Shown here: positions 16,283 through 23,985 of the stretch, piece after piece | How the letters are laid out: each line of letters starts with the position of its first letter | Numbering within the stretch: position 1 is the stretch's first letter | Source: JBBSTY01 sp038235385 | GTDB lineage: Bacteria; Actinomycetota; Acidimicrobiia; Acidimicrobiales; Acidimicrobilacustridaceae | Assembly: GCA_038235385.1 (NCBI GenBank) | Contig: JBBSTY010000051.1 | Coordinates: 1-24,622, forward strand | Length of the DNA: 24,622 bases | Reading direction: 5' to 3' | Notes under the pieces: generated by a model | Seen by the model: only the letters and a program-made list of their open reading frames with translations | Told to the model about the DNA's origin: nothing | Database searches by the model: none | Position numbers and translations under genes: made by a program

Positions 16283-16963
16283 TCAGGCGGGGGCGGGGCG
16301 GCGGCCGGCGAGCAGGGCCATGCCCCGCCAACGCCACCGGCAGTCGACCTGATCGAGTCCCGCTGCTCGCATCCAGGCCAGCTGGGGTTCGACCTCGGCG
16401 AGCCGATCGGCGGGGTCGTCGGCGTCGCGGCCGATGGCGGTGAGGAACTCGGCGTGCAGCTCCGGCGTGGCCGACTGCACGATCTCGAGGTTGGCGAAGA
16501 GACCGCCCGGCGTGAGCGACGCGGCGACCTCGCCGAAGAGGGCCTGCTTGCGGTCGTCCTCCAGGTGGTGGATGGCGAAGCCGGAGACGATCAGGTCGAA
16601 CGCACCCAACGGCTCGATCGGCGTCGCCAGATCCCACGAACGGATCTCGACCCGGGGATCGTCGACGAAGCGCTGGCGGGCGCGGTCGAGCATCGGCGGC
16701 GAGCGGTCGACGGCGACGACCGACGACGCGGACGGTCGGGCCTCGAGCACGAGCGCGCACAGTCGACCGTCGCCACACCCCAGGTCGAGGACCCGGACCG
16801 GAGACGCGGGAAGGATCTCCGCCAGAACGGCTTCACCCGCCAGCCGGGGTGGGAGGCGATCGATGCGCTCCAGGTACCAGCCAACCTGCTCGGGGTCGTG
16901 CCAGCCTGCCGTGGGGGTGGCGGCGACGCCGCCCACGATCCCCGATCGTCCGATTGCATCCAT
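16283..16963 (-). CDS. Class I SAM-dependent methyltransferase
   Basis: Product of 226 residues from ATG 16963; another ATG at 17008 would add 15 residues, and neither has a convincing ribosome binding site. The Rossmann-fold methyltransferase core is clear: motif I VRVLDLGCGDGRL (57-69) binds SAM, the acidic residue after the second strand is in VVAVDRSPPML, and DPRVEIRSWDL, GAFDLIVSGFAIHHLEDD and LTPGGLFANLEIV give the remaining strands. The C-terminal part (ELHAEFLTAIGRDADDPADR, then WRWRGMALLAG) fits a widespread uncharacterised small-molecule methyltransferase group; the substrate is unknown. It is the last of three minus-strand genes after the anti-sigma kinase and the 48-aa protein, but the repeat-filled gap (17009-17175) may separate it transcriptionally. 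Confidence 0.88.
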   Translation of the reverse strand: MDAIGRSGIVGGVAATPTAGWHDPEQVGWYLERIDRLPPRLAGEAVLAEILPASPVRVLDLGCGDGRLCALVLEARPSASSVVAVDRSPPMLDRARQRFVDDPRVEIRSWDLATPIEPLGAFDLIVSGFAIHHLEDDRKQALFGEVAASLTPGGLFANLEIVQSATPELHAEFLTAIGRDADDPADRLAEVEPQLAWMRAAGLDQVDCRWRWRGMALLAGRRPAPA

Positions 16964-17008
16964 GCGCCATGGTCGCGCGTTGGGACGCCCGGGTGGGGCG
17001 GAGCTCAT

Positions 17009-17145
17009 CGCCGCTAGCGCTCGCCACCGACCCTCACCGCCAGCGCTCGCCGCCGATGGTCGCCGCCAGCGCTCACTGCGAGCCGAGGCTGCTCGTCGAC
17101 GCGGCTCGTCGTCGCAGTCGTCGCGGCTCGTCGCCGCCAGCGCTC
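17009..17145. repeat. Four copies of a short CCGCYAGCGCTC motif
   Basis: The 14-base unit CGCCGCCAGCGCTC, centred on the palindrome AGCGCT, occurs at 17009-17022 (CTAG variant), 17035-17048 (CACC start), 17061-17074 and 17132-17145. The spacings are 26, 26 and 71 bases. The last two copies belong to the 65-bp tandem duplication. This fills the gap between the methyltransferase and the Cys-rich gene. Confidence 0.6.
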
Positions 17146-17195
17146 ACCGCGAGCCGAGGCTGCTCGTCGACGCGGCTAGTCGTCGCAGTCGTCGC
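17060..17195. repeat. 65-bp tandem duplication with 6-bp spacer
   Basis: 17060-17124 and 17131-17195 are identical except for two bases (T/C at 17077 versus 17148, and C/A at 17106 versus 17177). The right copy contains the last codons and the stop of the 48-aa gene on the minus strand; the left copy holds the same codons without the stop. Probably a recent local duplication. Confidence 0.8.
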
Positions 17196-17322
17196 AACCG
17201 GCGGCGCAGCTGCAGAACAGCACCTGGTCCTCGTCGAGGGCGAGGATGGTGGCGACCACACCGCGTCGGCGAACCCGCGGGCGGATCCTGCGGGCACTCG
17301 TCGGTCGGGTCCTGACCCCCAT
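17176..17322 (-). CDS. Cys-rich small protein, 48 aa
   Basis: ATG 17322 has a perfect GGGGAGG five bases upstream, the best ribosome binding site in this region, and the frame ends at TAG 17176-17178. The N-terminal 20 residues are highly basic (eight Arg), followed by a hydrophobic/acidic middle (GVVATILALDEDQVLFC). The C-terminus carries four Cys in C-x-C-x3-C-x2-C (Cys37, 39, 43, 46) among Asp residues. This could bind a metal such as zinc or an iron-sulfur centre, or be a precursor peptide; I do not recognise a family. It lies 142 bases downstream of the RsbW-like gene, same strand. An 8-bp palindrome, AACCGGTT (17377-17384), about 55 bases before the start could be part of its own promoter. 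Its final codons fall inside a tandem duplication. Confidence 0.72.
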   Translation of the reverse strand: MGVRTRPTSARRIRPRVRRRGVVATILALDEDQVLFCSCAAGCDDCDD

Positions 17323-17327
17323 CGCTT

Positions 17328-17334
17328 CCTCCCC
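17328..17334 (-). promoter_or_regulatory. Strong ribosome binding site of the Cys-rich gene
   Basis: On the minus strand GGGGAGG lies five bases before ATG 17322. It fixes the start of the 48-aa protein and argues against the longer upstream reading in the same frame. Confidence 0.7.
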
Positions 17335-17464
17335 TGTCATCCCCGAACCGTGGACGGCGGGCGACCCCGTGAATGTAACCGGTTCCATCATCTCGATGCC
17401 GAATCTGGCTGACGATCCGTCACCGGTCCCACCCCGCCTGCTGGCCCGGGGCCACGATGCGGCT

Positions 17465-17887
17465 TCACGGACTGGTGGCGGCACGGCAGGAGAGCTCGAA
17501 CCACACGGTCTTGCCCGTCGGGGTCACGTCGACGCCCCACCGCTCGGCGATGGCGTCGACGATGAGCAGGCCGCGGCCGGTGACGGCATCCGCCGGCGGG
17601 ACCTGGGCAACCGGGAGGTCGGAACTTCCGTCGGTGACCTCCACCCGCACGATCGATCCGTCGCACCCGAGCGCGACGGTGAACGGTGTTCCTGCGTGAC
17701 GGACCGCGTTGGAGGCGAGCTCCGAGACGAGCAGGGTCACCTCGTCGGCCCAGCAGGTGTTGGGCAGGGATTCATCCACGAAGTGGCGCGCCCGGGGCAC
17801 GCTCTCCGTCGTCGGCGGGAGGGTAATGGTGCCGCGGGCGGCGTGCGGCTCGATCTCGGAGGTCACGATCGTCCGACGTTCATCCAC
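17465..17887 (-). CDS. RsbW-like anti-sigma factor / ATP-binding serine kinase (HATPase_c_2)
   Basis: Product of 140 residues from GTG 17887, with AGGGG six bases upstream. This is the usual length for the small GHKL ATPases that act as anti-sigma serine kinases in partner-switching pathways or as free regulators in actinomycetes. The N box is ELASNAVRHA (Glu56, Asn60), the G1 box is VEVTDGS (Asp86), the G2 box is GRGLLIVD (104-111), and the C-terminus GKTVWFELSC closes the fold. Such proteins bind a sigma factor or phosphorylate an anti-sigma antagonist (STAS) protein. No sigma or STAS gene is adjacent; the sigma-like gene of this window lies 10 kb away and its link is unproven. The next gene downstream is the 48-aa Cys-rich protein. 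Confidence 0.9.
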   Translation of the reverse strand: MDERRTIVTSEIEPHAARGTITLPPTTESVPRARHFVDESLPNTCWADEVTLLVSELASNAVRHAGTPFTVALGCDGSIVRVEVTDGSSDLPVAQVPPADAVTGRGLLIVDAIAERWGVDVTPTGKTVWFELSCRAATSP

Positions 17888-18322
17888 GTGCCGCCCCTGT
17901 CGCGTCCCATCGACGGCGCCAGGGCCGGTCGCTCACGCGTCGCGAGGTCGACGATGCCTGGCTGCCCACGAGCCCGCTCCTCGAGAACCCGCTCCTCGAG
18001 AACCCGCTCGTGGAGAGGCCGCTCATCGAGCTCGCCCAACGCCCGCTCATGGCGCTCGGGTCGGCGTGGACACGGCGTGATCGGCCACCGACCGAGGCGC
18101 TCCCGGCGTGGAGCGTCGGCATCGCACGAAGGCGCGTAGCGGTTCCGAATGCAGCGGTCACGGTTCTCCCGGGTCGAATGGCTCTGACTTCGTACCCCGT
18201 GGCGGCTCCGTCAGACGCGTCCGCCGAGGGCGACAGCGTACCGGCCCACGCGCACCCACCGGGGCTCGTGCGCAGCACCGTGCCGCACTCTGGCTTCGCG
18301 GACCATCGACACGCAGAGCCGG
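17888..18322. other. 435-bp gap without a convincing gene, containing a 15-bp-period repeat
   Basis: This stretch separates the anti-sigma kinase start from the recD stop. Frames on both strands are open in places, but none has a good start or recognisable product. Its right half (about 18100-18300) is less GC-rich and looks non-coding. The left half holds the repeat listed separately. Confidence 0.6.
17974..18057. repeat. Degenerate 15-bp tandem repeat (five units)
   Basis: Units of the type CCGCTCCTCGAGAAC start at 17974, 17989, 18004, 18019 and, after nine extra bases, 18043. All stay in one reading phase. Read on the plus strand they give PLLEN, PLLEN, PLVER, PLIEL and PLMAL, so the changing third residue is always hydrophobic. 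The frame has a stop at 17824-17826 and no ATG, GTG or TTG start before 18010. Confidence 0.65.
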
Positions 18323-20488
18323 TCAGCGCGCGTCGGCCCACAACGCGTCGGCCAACCCCGACGCCCGGGCGACCGGGCGGGTCACCGCGGCGCGGATCGA
18401 CGATTCGGCCGCAACCAGCGTGAGGTGGGTCCGGGCCCGGGTGACGGCGGTGTAGAGGAGCTCACGGGTGAGCACGGGCGAGGTGGGCTGGGGCAGCACG
18501 ACCACGACCGAGCCGAACTGCGAGCCCTGCGCCTTGTGGATGGTGATGGCGTAGAGCGAGTCGACCGCCGCGAGGCGGGTGGGGCGCACGTCGAGGATCT
18601 CACCCCGGCGGTCGAACACCGCCCGGAGCTGTCCCCCGCCGCCATCGATCACGACACCGGTGTCGCCGTTGAACACCCCGAGCGTGTAGTCGTTCTCGGT
18701 GACGAGCAACGGGCGGCCCGGGTACCAGGGCCCGACCGCGTACCCGGGGATCGCGGCGCGGAGCCACCGCTCGATCTCGAAGCGCCACCTCGATGCGCCC
18801 CAGGGCCCACGCCGGTGGGCGCACAGGACCTGCACCGATCCGAGCGCGTCGAGCGCCGACTGGCCGTCTCCCCGGCGCGCGGCCTCGACCACCGAGGTCG
18901 CGGCCTCGAGCACCGCCGACCGGATGGCGCGGAGGTCGTCAGGCGAGGCGGGCAGGTCGGGGGCGGTCTCGTGCCAGGTGAGGTCGTCGGTGGAGCGCCG
19001 CAGCACCGCCACCACCGCATCGGGATCTCCCGAGTCGATCGCATCGGCGAGCTCGGCGATCGCTCCGCCGTAGCGGTGGACCCGGTGCAGGACGACGATG
19101 CTGTCGCCGATGGAGGTCCCGGTTCCCTCCGGGTCATCGGACGCACCATCCGGGCCACGATCGTCCCCGACGCCGAGCGCGGACGACCGACCCGACGACC
19201 CGGCCGGACCCGACAACTCGACCGGGCCTGGCGCGTCCACCGGACCCGACGGCACCGCCACGCCCGTGACGGCTTCGATCTCGGCCCGCGCCGCCCGCCC
19301 GAGGCGCAGCCCGTCCTGGGCCGGTCCGACGATGTCGCCGAGCACGGCGCCGGCCTCGACCGAGGCGAGCTGGCGGGGATCGCCGACGAGCACCAGACGG
19401 GCATCGGGCCGGACGGCGTCGAGCAACTTGGCCATGAGCGACAGGGACACCATCGAGCTCTCGTCGACGATCACGACGGTGTGCGGAAGGGGGTTGGCCC
19501 GGTGGTGGCGGAACCGGCTGCGGTTGCCGGGCTGGAACCCCAACATCCGGTGGATGGTGGACGACCTGGTGGCGGCCAGCGCCGCCCGAACGGCGTCGGT
19601 GGTGTCGAGGGTCGCGCCCTCGGAGTGCACCGCCTCCTCCATGCGGATGGCGGCCTTGCCGGTGGGGGCCACGAGGGCGATGCGGGGCCGGGGCGCGCCC
19701 ACGACCTCGGCCTGCTCGTGGAGCAGCGCCACGATGCGGGCGACCGTCGTGGTCTTGCCCGTGCCCGGGCCGCCCGCGACCACGCTGAAGCGGCGGAGCA
19801 CCGCCGTCGCCGCCGCGATGCGCTGCAGGTGATCGTCGAGCGCGGGGTCCGGCGCCGCGTCGCCCTCGACGACATCGTCTGCGGCGGTCCCGGCGACCCC
19901 GGTGGGTTCGGCGACCCCGGCAGGCCCGACGACCCCGGCAGGCCCGGTGGGCGTGGCCGCGGCGACCGGCAGGAACAGGCGTCGGAGCCCGTCGGCCAGG
20001 CACGCGCGGTCGACGACGGGCGCCGGCGTCGTGAGCCGGGCCGACAGGTCGGCGACGATGGCCCGCTCGTGGCGCCAGTAGCGATCGAGGTACAGACACG
20101 AGCCCATGAGGCGCGCCGGGCGATCGTCGGGGCCGTCGACCCCGACCGCGACGAGCGGGCTGGCACCCACGAGGTCCACCCAACCGCCGGGTTCGGGCCA
20201 GTCCAGCTCCAAGGCGTCGAGGTCGACCTGTTCGTCGTCGGGCGTCACCGTGGCGGCGACGTCGGCGAGGTCGACGAACACGTGGCCGAGCCGGACGGCG
20301 CGCACGGCCAGGGCGAGTGCCAGCACCACCTCGGTGCGCTGGCCGCCGACGAGGTCGGCCAGCGCGAGCGACGTGCGGACGTCGGCGCTGCTCAACACGG
20401 TGGCGTCGCCGAGTCGGCGCACCACGCCGTCGCCGACCGCGGGGCGGCGGCCGTCGTGCAGATCGACCTCGGAGGTGGTGGTGGTCAC
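18323..20488 (-). CDS. recD: Exodeoxyribonuclease V alpha subunit (RecD helicase)
   Basis: Product of 721 residues. The start is GTG 20488, which overlaps the recB stop as GTGA; the upstream ATG at 20563 would run back into recB. RecD is the 5'-3' helicase of the RecBCD complex that processes double-strand breaks. Motifs: Walker A VVAGGPGTGKTTT (Lys245), motif Ia ALVAPTGKAA, Walker B VIVDESSM (Asp342, Glu343), motif III GDPRQLASVEAG, ENDYTLGVFNGDTGVV, and near the end IHKAQGSQF and LLYTAVTRARTHL. Two Pro/Gly/Ala-rich insertions without predicted structure sit at about 178-216 (quasi-repeats of GPAGV) and 408-460. Third gene of the recC-recB-recD operon. Confidence 0.95.
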   Translation of the reverse strand: MTTTTSEVDLHDGRRPAVGDGVVRRLGDATVLSSADVRTSLALADLVGGQRTEVVLALALAVRAVRLGHVFVDLADVAATVTPDDEQVDLDALELDWPEPGGWVDLVGASPLVAVGVDGPDDRPARLMGSCLYLDRYWRHERAIVADLSARLTTPAPVVDRACLADGLRRLFLPVAAATPTGPAGVVGPAGVAEPTGVAGTAADDVVEGDAAPDPALDDHLQRIAAATAVLRRFSVVAGGPGTGKTTTVARIVALLHEQAEVVGAPRPRIALVAPTGKAAIRMEEAVHSEGATLDTTDAVRAALAATRSSTIHRMLGFQPGNRSRFRHHRANPLPHTVVIVDESSMVSLSLMAKLLDAVRPDARLVLVGDPRQLASVEAGAVLGDIVGPAQDGLRLGRAARAEIEAVTGVAVPSGPVDAPGPVELSGPAGSSGRSSALGVGDDRGPDGASDDPEGTGTSIGDSIVVLHRVHRYGGAIAELADAIDSGDPDAVVAVLRRSTDDLTWHETAPDLPASPDDLRAIRSAVLEAATSVVEAARRGDGQSALDALGSVQVLCAHRRGPWGASRWRFEIERWLRAAIPGYAVGPWYPGRPLLVTENDYTLGVFNGDTGVVIDGGGGQLRAVFDRRGEILDVRPTRLAAVDSLYAITIHKAQGSQFGSVVVVLPQPTSPVLTRELLYTAVTRARTHLTLVAAESSIRAAVTRPVARASGLADALWADAR

Positions 20489-23400
20489 GGTGCGCCCCGA
20501 TCGAGCACGTCGGACAGATCGGTGACGAACGCGGACGGCGGACGCCACGAGAAGACCCCGCACGGCTGCTCGTCGACGACGGGGACGGTGGCGCCGGTCA
20601 TGCCCCGGAGGAACAGGTAGGCGACACCGCCCAGATGGCGGTCGGGGTCGTAGTCGGGCAGACGCCAGCGGAGGTAGCGGTGCAGGCCGACCGCGTAGAG
20701 CGCCGCCTGCAACGGGTAGTGGGCATCGGCCATGGCCTCGGCCAGCGCCTCGGGCCGGTAGTGCCGGACGCGAAGCTCCTCGTCGGCCGGCGCCAGGACG
20801 TTGGTCTTGTAGTCGACCACGAGGTGGCGCTCCCCGACCCGTGCAACGAGGTCGATGCTGCCGGTGAGGAACCCCCGCACCGCCGTCGCCAGCAGCGGGT
20901 CGCGCAGACGCTCGTGGTACCCGGCGAGCGGGCCGTCGGCCGGGAGCGTGGCGAACACGTCGGCGATCGAGGCCATGGACAGGAGCCGACCGTTCGGCGT
21001 GTCGCCGCCGGCGAGGGGCACGTCGAAGGAGAGCTCGTCGAGGCGGTCGGCGCGCGTGAGGTCGCGCAGCCGGCGTCCGTCGGCGATGGGTCCGAGCGGC
21101 GTCTCGATGGCGGCGATCAGCCCGGCGACGAGCGCGTCGACGGGCCCCTCGACGAAGCGGGCTGCGTCGGCGTCGGTCGCCGCCCGGGCGACCTCGGCGC
21201 GGAGGTCGGACGCGGCGAAGTCGGTGTGCTCGACGATGTCGTGGACCATGGTGCCGACACGGGACCCGCCGGGCATGGCGCCCAACGGCACGGTGGCGGC
21301 GAGCGGGTGATCGGGGTCGAGCAGCTCCCGTCCGCTCGGCCCGGCGACCAGGTCGGGCTCGTCGACCGTGACGTCATCGGGTGTGTCGATCGGTCGCACC
21401 GATCCGGGGGCGCCCGCGGCACCCGACCCCGTGCCGTCGGGCAGCGCCCCGTCCGGCGACGCCGTTTCCGACGCGGGTGGCCCGTCGTTCGCCGAGTGGT
21501 CGTGGGCGGCGTCGTGCGCGGCCTGGGTGAGACCGCTGTAGGAGGTCCGGGTCCAGCGGCTGTCGAGCTCGCGCTCGAAGCGACGTCGCACCAGCGGATC
21601 GACCTGGGGTGAGGCGAGCTCGTAGCGACCGGGCGGCGACGCACCGACATCGATCACCGCGATCGATGCGGCCGCCGGCTCGGCGAGCGACGCGAACGCG
21701 CCACGGATCGCCGCTTCGTCGGGGGACCGATCGAGACGGTCGGCCACCGCGCCCTGACCGGGCTGGCGTCCGAGCAGGATCCGCGCCAACGGGGAGCACC
21801 GCGAGTCGCCGGCGCTCGCCCACCACACGACCACCCGGTGTCGGGCACGGGTGAGCGCCACGTACAGGAGGCGGAGGTCCTCGTCGTCGCGCTCACGCTG
21901 GGCGAGGGCGAGCTGATCTCGGCGGACCCGCCCGTGGCGGCCGACGCCCACGCTGCGCGCCCCGTCACGATCGGGATCGTGGAACACGGGAAGCACGTCG
22001 TCCGGGGTCCACGGCGCGTCCCAGAGCGTGGGCAGCAACACGATGGGGAACTCCAGGCCCTTGGCCCCGTGGATGGTGTGGATGGCGACGGCGTCGGCAT
22101 CGGACTCGAGCCGGCGACGCCGTTCGGTGCGGACGCGGGTGCGTTCCTCGGTGAGCCACGTGACGAGCGCGGCGATCGACACCGGCCGGGCGGGCTGGCT
22201 CTGGTCGAGGAGCTCGGCCACGTGGCGCAGATCGGCGAGGAGACGCTCGCCGTCGGCCGCGCCGAGCAGGCGTCCCGAGAGGTTCTCGGTGGTGTCGAGC
22301 CGGGCGAGCAGCCCGGTGGCGCCGTGGGTGCGCAGGACGCCGATCCAGTCGTGGAGCCGGTCGTCGACGTGGCCCCAGTCGGCGTCGGAGGCGTCGGCCA
22401 GGCGGCTGGCCTCCCACCCGACGAAGGGTCCGATGGCCACGGGGCGGGTGCGAAGCGAGTACGTGGGCTGCTCGAGGGCCTGCAGCAGCTGCAACCACCG
22501 GTGGGCGGCCACCGATGCGATGACGTCGTCGCCGGTGTGGGCCACGGCCGGGACCCCGACCGCCCGCAGGGTGTCGCGGACCAGCTCGGCGTCCTTGTGC
22601 CGCCGGACGAGCACGGCGAGGTCGCCCGGGGCCACCGGCCGGCCGGGGCCGGGCTCGCCGTGACGGTCGCGTTCGACGATCTCGACCCCGCTGGTGAGGA
22701 GGCGGACGGTCTCGGCGGCGAGGTCCTCGGCGATGACCCGGCGGGCGGCGTCCTTCTGGACGTAGCCCTGGCCGGTGGTGGCGACATCGCTGGTGTCGCG
22801 ATCGAGCACCCGGACGGCGAACGGTCGTCCGCCCTGCGGATCGACGAGCCCCGAGCGCTGCGCTCCCGGTCGTGCCCGGAGGGGGCGGTGGACGATGGTG
22901 GGGTCGCCCAGCTGCGCACCGTCGAGCACGCCGTCGATCGCGTCGAGCAGGACCTGGTCGGACCGCCAGCTGATGTCGAGGGTGCGGGTGCGGGCACCAC
23001 CGGTGGCGGCGAGGTAGGTGTGGATGTCGCCCCCGCGGAACGCGTAGATCGCCTGCTTCGGATCGCCCACCAGCACGAGCCGGGCGGGGGCCTCGCCGAA
23101 GGCCTTCTCGAGGACGCGCCACTGGACGGTGTCGGTGTCCTGGAACTCGTCGACGATCGCCATCGTGAACCGGGCCCGGAGCCGGGCGATGACCATGGGT
23201 CCGATGACGGGGTCGACGATGCTGTCGTGGAGGCGGGTGAGCAGGTCGTCGTAGGTGATCAGGCGGCCGCGCCGCTTCTGCGCGGCGATGCGCTCGCGGA
23301 GCGTGCGGGCGAAGCGTTGGCGCAGGAAGTCGGTGTCGTTGCCGTCCACGCCGGCGATCCGGGCATCGGGGTTCTGCACGACCGCCTCGGCGATGGCCCG

Positions 23401-23985
23401 GGCGTCGGCGCGCCGGAACAGCGGCGCACCCTCGCCGCCGTGGAAGCGGCGGACGAAGAGATCATCGACGGCGTCGTCGATGATGTCGTCGACGTCCTCG
23501 ACGATCTCGACGCCCCGGTCGGTGTCGCCGACGACTCCCAGGCTGGCCAGCACCTGCTGGCTGAAGCTGTGGGTGGTGGCGATGGTGGCGGTGTCGAACT
23601 CGGAGACCGCTCGCTCGAGCCGGTGACGGCGCGCGGCGACCTCGGCTGCATCGCCACGACGCAGGTGCGCCACGAGCTCGTCGTCCGCATCGATCGCCTG
23701 GGACGCATCGGCGGCGAGTGCCCGTGCGGTGTCGCCGAGCCGCCGCCAGATCCGCTCGCGGAGGGTGCCGGTGGCCTTGCGCGTGAACGTGACGACGAGC
23801 AGCTGGTCGAGCGGGCGGCCGTGGGCGACCTCGGCGACCACGATCGACGCGACCGTGTGGGTCTTGCCGGTGCCGGCGCTGGCCTCGAGGACGGTGATGC
23901 CGTCGGCGATCGGTTCGGTGACGTCGAACGGGCGGGGGTCGTGGGCGGAGGGGGCCGGCCCCCGGGGTGTGTCGGTGGTGGTCAT
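20485..23985 (-). CDS. recB: Exodeoxyribonuclease V beta subunit (RecB helicase-nuclease)
   Basis: Product of 1166 residues, near the family's usual length. ATG 23985 overlaps the recC stop as ATGA and has GGAGG (23993-23997) seven bases upstream. RecB is the 3'-5' helicase and the nuclease of RecBCD. The superfamily 1 motifs are LEASAGTGKTHT (Lys41), TFTRKATGTLRERI, IVDEFQDTDTVQW, VGDPKQAIYAFRGGD, IHTIHGAKGLEFPIVLLP and LLYVALTRARHRVVVWW. The C-terminal RecB-type nuclease has His915, Asp1045 (GSIDLV), Asp1058 and Lys1060 (VVDYKTN) and the YPLQAALYAVGLHRYLR helix, so nuclease activity is expected. A long acidic/Gly-Pro linker (beginning AAHDAAHDHSANDGPPAS) joins helicase to nuclease. The frame stays open upstream into recC, but that part is not coding. 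Confidence 0.96.
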   Translation of the reverse strand: MTTTDTPRGPAPSAHDPRPFDVTEPIADGITVLEASAGTGKTHTVASIVVAEVAHGRPLDQLLVVTFTRKATGTLRERIWRRLGDTARALAADASQAIDADDELVAHLRRGDAAEVAARRHRLERAVSEFDTATIATTHSFSQQVLASLGVVGDTDRGVEIVEDVDDIIDDAVDDLFVRRFHGGEGAPLFRRADARAIAEAVVQNPDARIAGVDGNDTDFLRQRFARTLRERIAAQKRRGRLITYDDLLTRLHDSIVDPVIGPMVIARLRARFTMAIVDEFQDTDTVQWRVLEKAFGEAPARLVLVGDPKQAIYAFRGGDIHTYLAATGGARTRTLDISWRSDQVLLDAIDGVLDGAQLGDPTIVHRPLRARPGAQRSGLVDPQGGRPFAVRVLDRDTSDVATTGQGYVQKDAARRVIAEDLAAETVRLLTSGVEIVERDRHGEPGPGRPVAPGDLAVLVRRHKDAELVRDTLRAVGVPAVAHTGDDVIASVAAHRWLQLLQALEQPTYSLRTRPVAIGPFVGWEASRLADASDADWGHVDDRLHDWIGVLRTHGATGLLARLDTTENLSGRLLGAADGERLLADLRHVAELLDQSQPARPVSIAALVTWLTEERTRVRTERRRRLESDADAVAIHTIHGAKGLEFPIVLLPTLWDAPWTPDDVLPVFHDPDRDGARSVGVGRHGRVRRDQLALAQRERDDEDLRLLYVALTRARHRVVVWWASAGDSRCSPLARILLGRQPGQGAVADRLDRSPDEAAIRGAFASLAEPAAASIAVIDVGASPPGRYELASPQVDPLVRRRFERELDSRWTRTSYSGLTQAAHDAAHDHSANDGPPASETASPDGALPDGTGSGAAGAPGSVRPIDTPDDVTVDEPDLVAGPSGRELLDPDHPLAATVPLGAMPGGSRVGTMVHDIVEHTDFAASDLRAEVARAATDADAARFVEGPVDALVAGLIAAIETPLGPIADGRRLRDLTRADRLDELSFDVPLAGGDTPNGRLLSMASIADVFATLPADGPLAGYHERLRDPLLATAVRGFLTGSIDLVARVGERHLVVDYKTNVLAPADEELRVRHYRPEALAEAMADAHYPLQAALYAVGLHRYLRWRLPDYDPDRHLGGVAYLFLRGMTGATVPVVDEQPCGVFSWRPPSAFVTDLSDVLDRGAP

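Noticed and set aside
18010..18423. Plus-strand frame starting at GTG 18010
   Set aside because: It starts inside the 15-bp repeat, has no ribosome binding site, turns Pro/Arg-rich and runs into recD on the other strand.
18425..20620. A 731-residue plus-strand frame opposite recD
   Set aside because: Composition is Gly/Arg/Asp/His-rich with no motif, while the opposite strand encodes complete RecD motifs. Long antisense frames are expected at this GC content.
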